NCBI GenBank assembly: GCA_037355855.1
Contig: CM074760.1
Coordinates: 2,658,501-2,722,500, forward strand
Direction of reading: 5' to 3'
From: Pseudo-nitzschia pungens
Lineage: Eukaryota > Bacillariophyta > Bacillariophyceae > Bacillariales > Bacillariaceae
DNA length: 64,000 nucleotides
A program made the position numbers and the translations under genes. Shown here in pieces: positions 63,260 to 64,000 of the stretch; positions within the stretch are counted from its first letter, which is position 1; the number at the start of each line of letters is the position of its first letter. A model generated the notes under the pieces. The model did not search any database. It was given only the letters and a program-made list of their open reading frames with translations, and was not told where the DNA came from.

Positions 63260-64000
63260 TGGTCTTTTGGCGTTTTGATTGAAGCCTGCTGAAAAACGTC
63301 ACCAGAGGTCCTTTGTTCCTCAATGCAGTGTCATTATACTAGAGTTGTAGTAGGATACCAAAGAAAGTACAAGCTAGTAGTAGTAGTCTGCTTTTCAATT
63401 GACCAACAATAACAATTCCAGTATGTACCAGAAATTAAAAGGATCATTGATACGCAGCATTATCAGTTTTACAAAACATTCTGATGTTACTATCATCAAT
63501 CCTACTAATGTTTTGTTATGAATGGCAGATTTCGTGGGCTGTCGTAAAATTAAAATCCAGCGCAAGTCTCCCACAAAAGAACTTCGATAACGCTCCAAAA
63601 GCGACTCTCGGAATGATAAAATTATTTTGAAAGACAAGGATCCTATGGCATAATGGCATTTCATCGTTGGCTACCAGAACGCACGCACCCCGCGAGTTGC
63701 GTGACAAGACGGCCGAATGAATCGAACATTCCACAATGGTGATCTGGGCTAGTAGTATTCACTATTCAGTTTAGCCTTCACCGCGGAGCCAAATCGAAAA
63801 AGAATTTCAAATTTTTTGGTGCTATATCCTTCGTTTGCAATAATTGAACGCACTTGTCGGTCTGCTTCCTATCTCGGTTTCTAGTACAGGTTCATCTTGC
63901 TCTTCGTGTGACCCCCTTTGTCGAAAGACTGCGGAAGAATCAATAAGTGCGCCGCTGGTGCGAGCGCTAGCATAAAGATATATATATATAATACTATATA
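63260..64000. other. AT-rich spacer ending in a (TA)n tract
   Basis: No gene seen. A tatatatata run is at about 63978-63991. Confidence 0.5.

Noticed and set aside
1..64000. tRNA or rRNA genes
   Set aside because: I looked by eye for B-box-like GGTTCGAATCC words. The few near matches lie inside coding sequence without a cloverleaf. A tRNAscan run would settle it.

Overview
This 64 kb window looks like nuclear DNA of a photosynthetic stramenopile, most probably a diatom. Several proteins begin with a hydrophobic signal peptide followed by a Phe at or just after the predicted cleavage point (AFTP, CAFGS, AAFSN, HAFTS, CFVPP). That is the 'ASAFAP'-type bipartite presequence used to enter a complex red-lineage plastid. 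Other proteins carry mitochondrial-like Arg/Ser-rich leaders, and one ends in the peroxisomal signal SKL. Genes are mostly intronless or have one or two short GT-AG introns (about 165-270 bp), lie on both strands, and are separated by AT-rich spacers full of short words such as GTAAGGTTAC, TACGTACG and ACCGGTA. No organellar, bacterial, rRNA or tRNA genes were recognised.

Layout. 0-13.5 kb: a partial plastid parvulin (PPIase), a plastid RelA/SpoT homologue with an apparent one-base frame break, a long spacer rich in microsatellites, an AlkB-like dioxygenase, a tubulin-tyrosine-ligase-like protein and a short-chain dehydrogenase. 14-19.4 kb: a tandem pair of RING-H2 proteins and a TruA-type pseudouridine synthase. 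20-31.3 kb: a three-exon PqiA-like membrane protein, short hairpin (MITE-like) repeats, a CobW-family GTPase, a plastid DUF1995-like protein, and a 1007-residue protein that fuses a RluA-type pseudouridine synthase to a C-terminal PHPT1/Janus (phosphohistidine phosphatase) domain. 32-36 kb: a PTS1-bearing enoyl-CoA isomerase/hydratase, then a 2.4 kb non-coding mobile element with about 140 bp terminal inverted repeats and a perfect 10 bp target duplication (Mutator-like). 36-51.3 kb: mitochondrial ribosomal protein uL29m, an ACC-synthase-like aminotransferase, a two-exon NAA50 acetyltransferase, an unknown plastid protein, a two-exon AIF-like flavoprotein, a membrane-anchored Nudix hydrolase, a type II membrane glycosyltransferase-like protein and a FAIM-like protein. 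52.4-62 kb: four minus-strand paralogues of an unrecognised small-protein family, interrupted by one small plastid membrane protein and a repeat-rich segment near 60 kb. The last 2 kb is mostly non-coding, with one possible small membrane protein.

The genes do not form an operon or a pathway. They are a housekeeping and organelle mixture, as expected in a compact protist nuclear genome. The items most worth following are the RluA-PHPT1 fusion, the four-member RVxF-like paralogue cluster, the Mutator-like element, the pervasive spacer word, and the RSH frame break.
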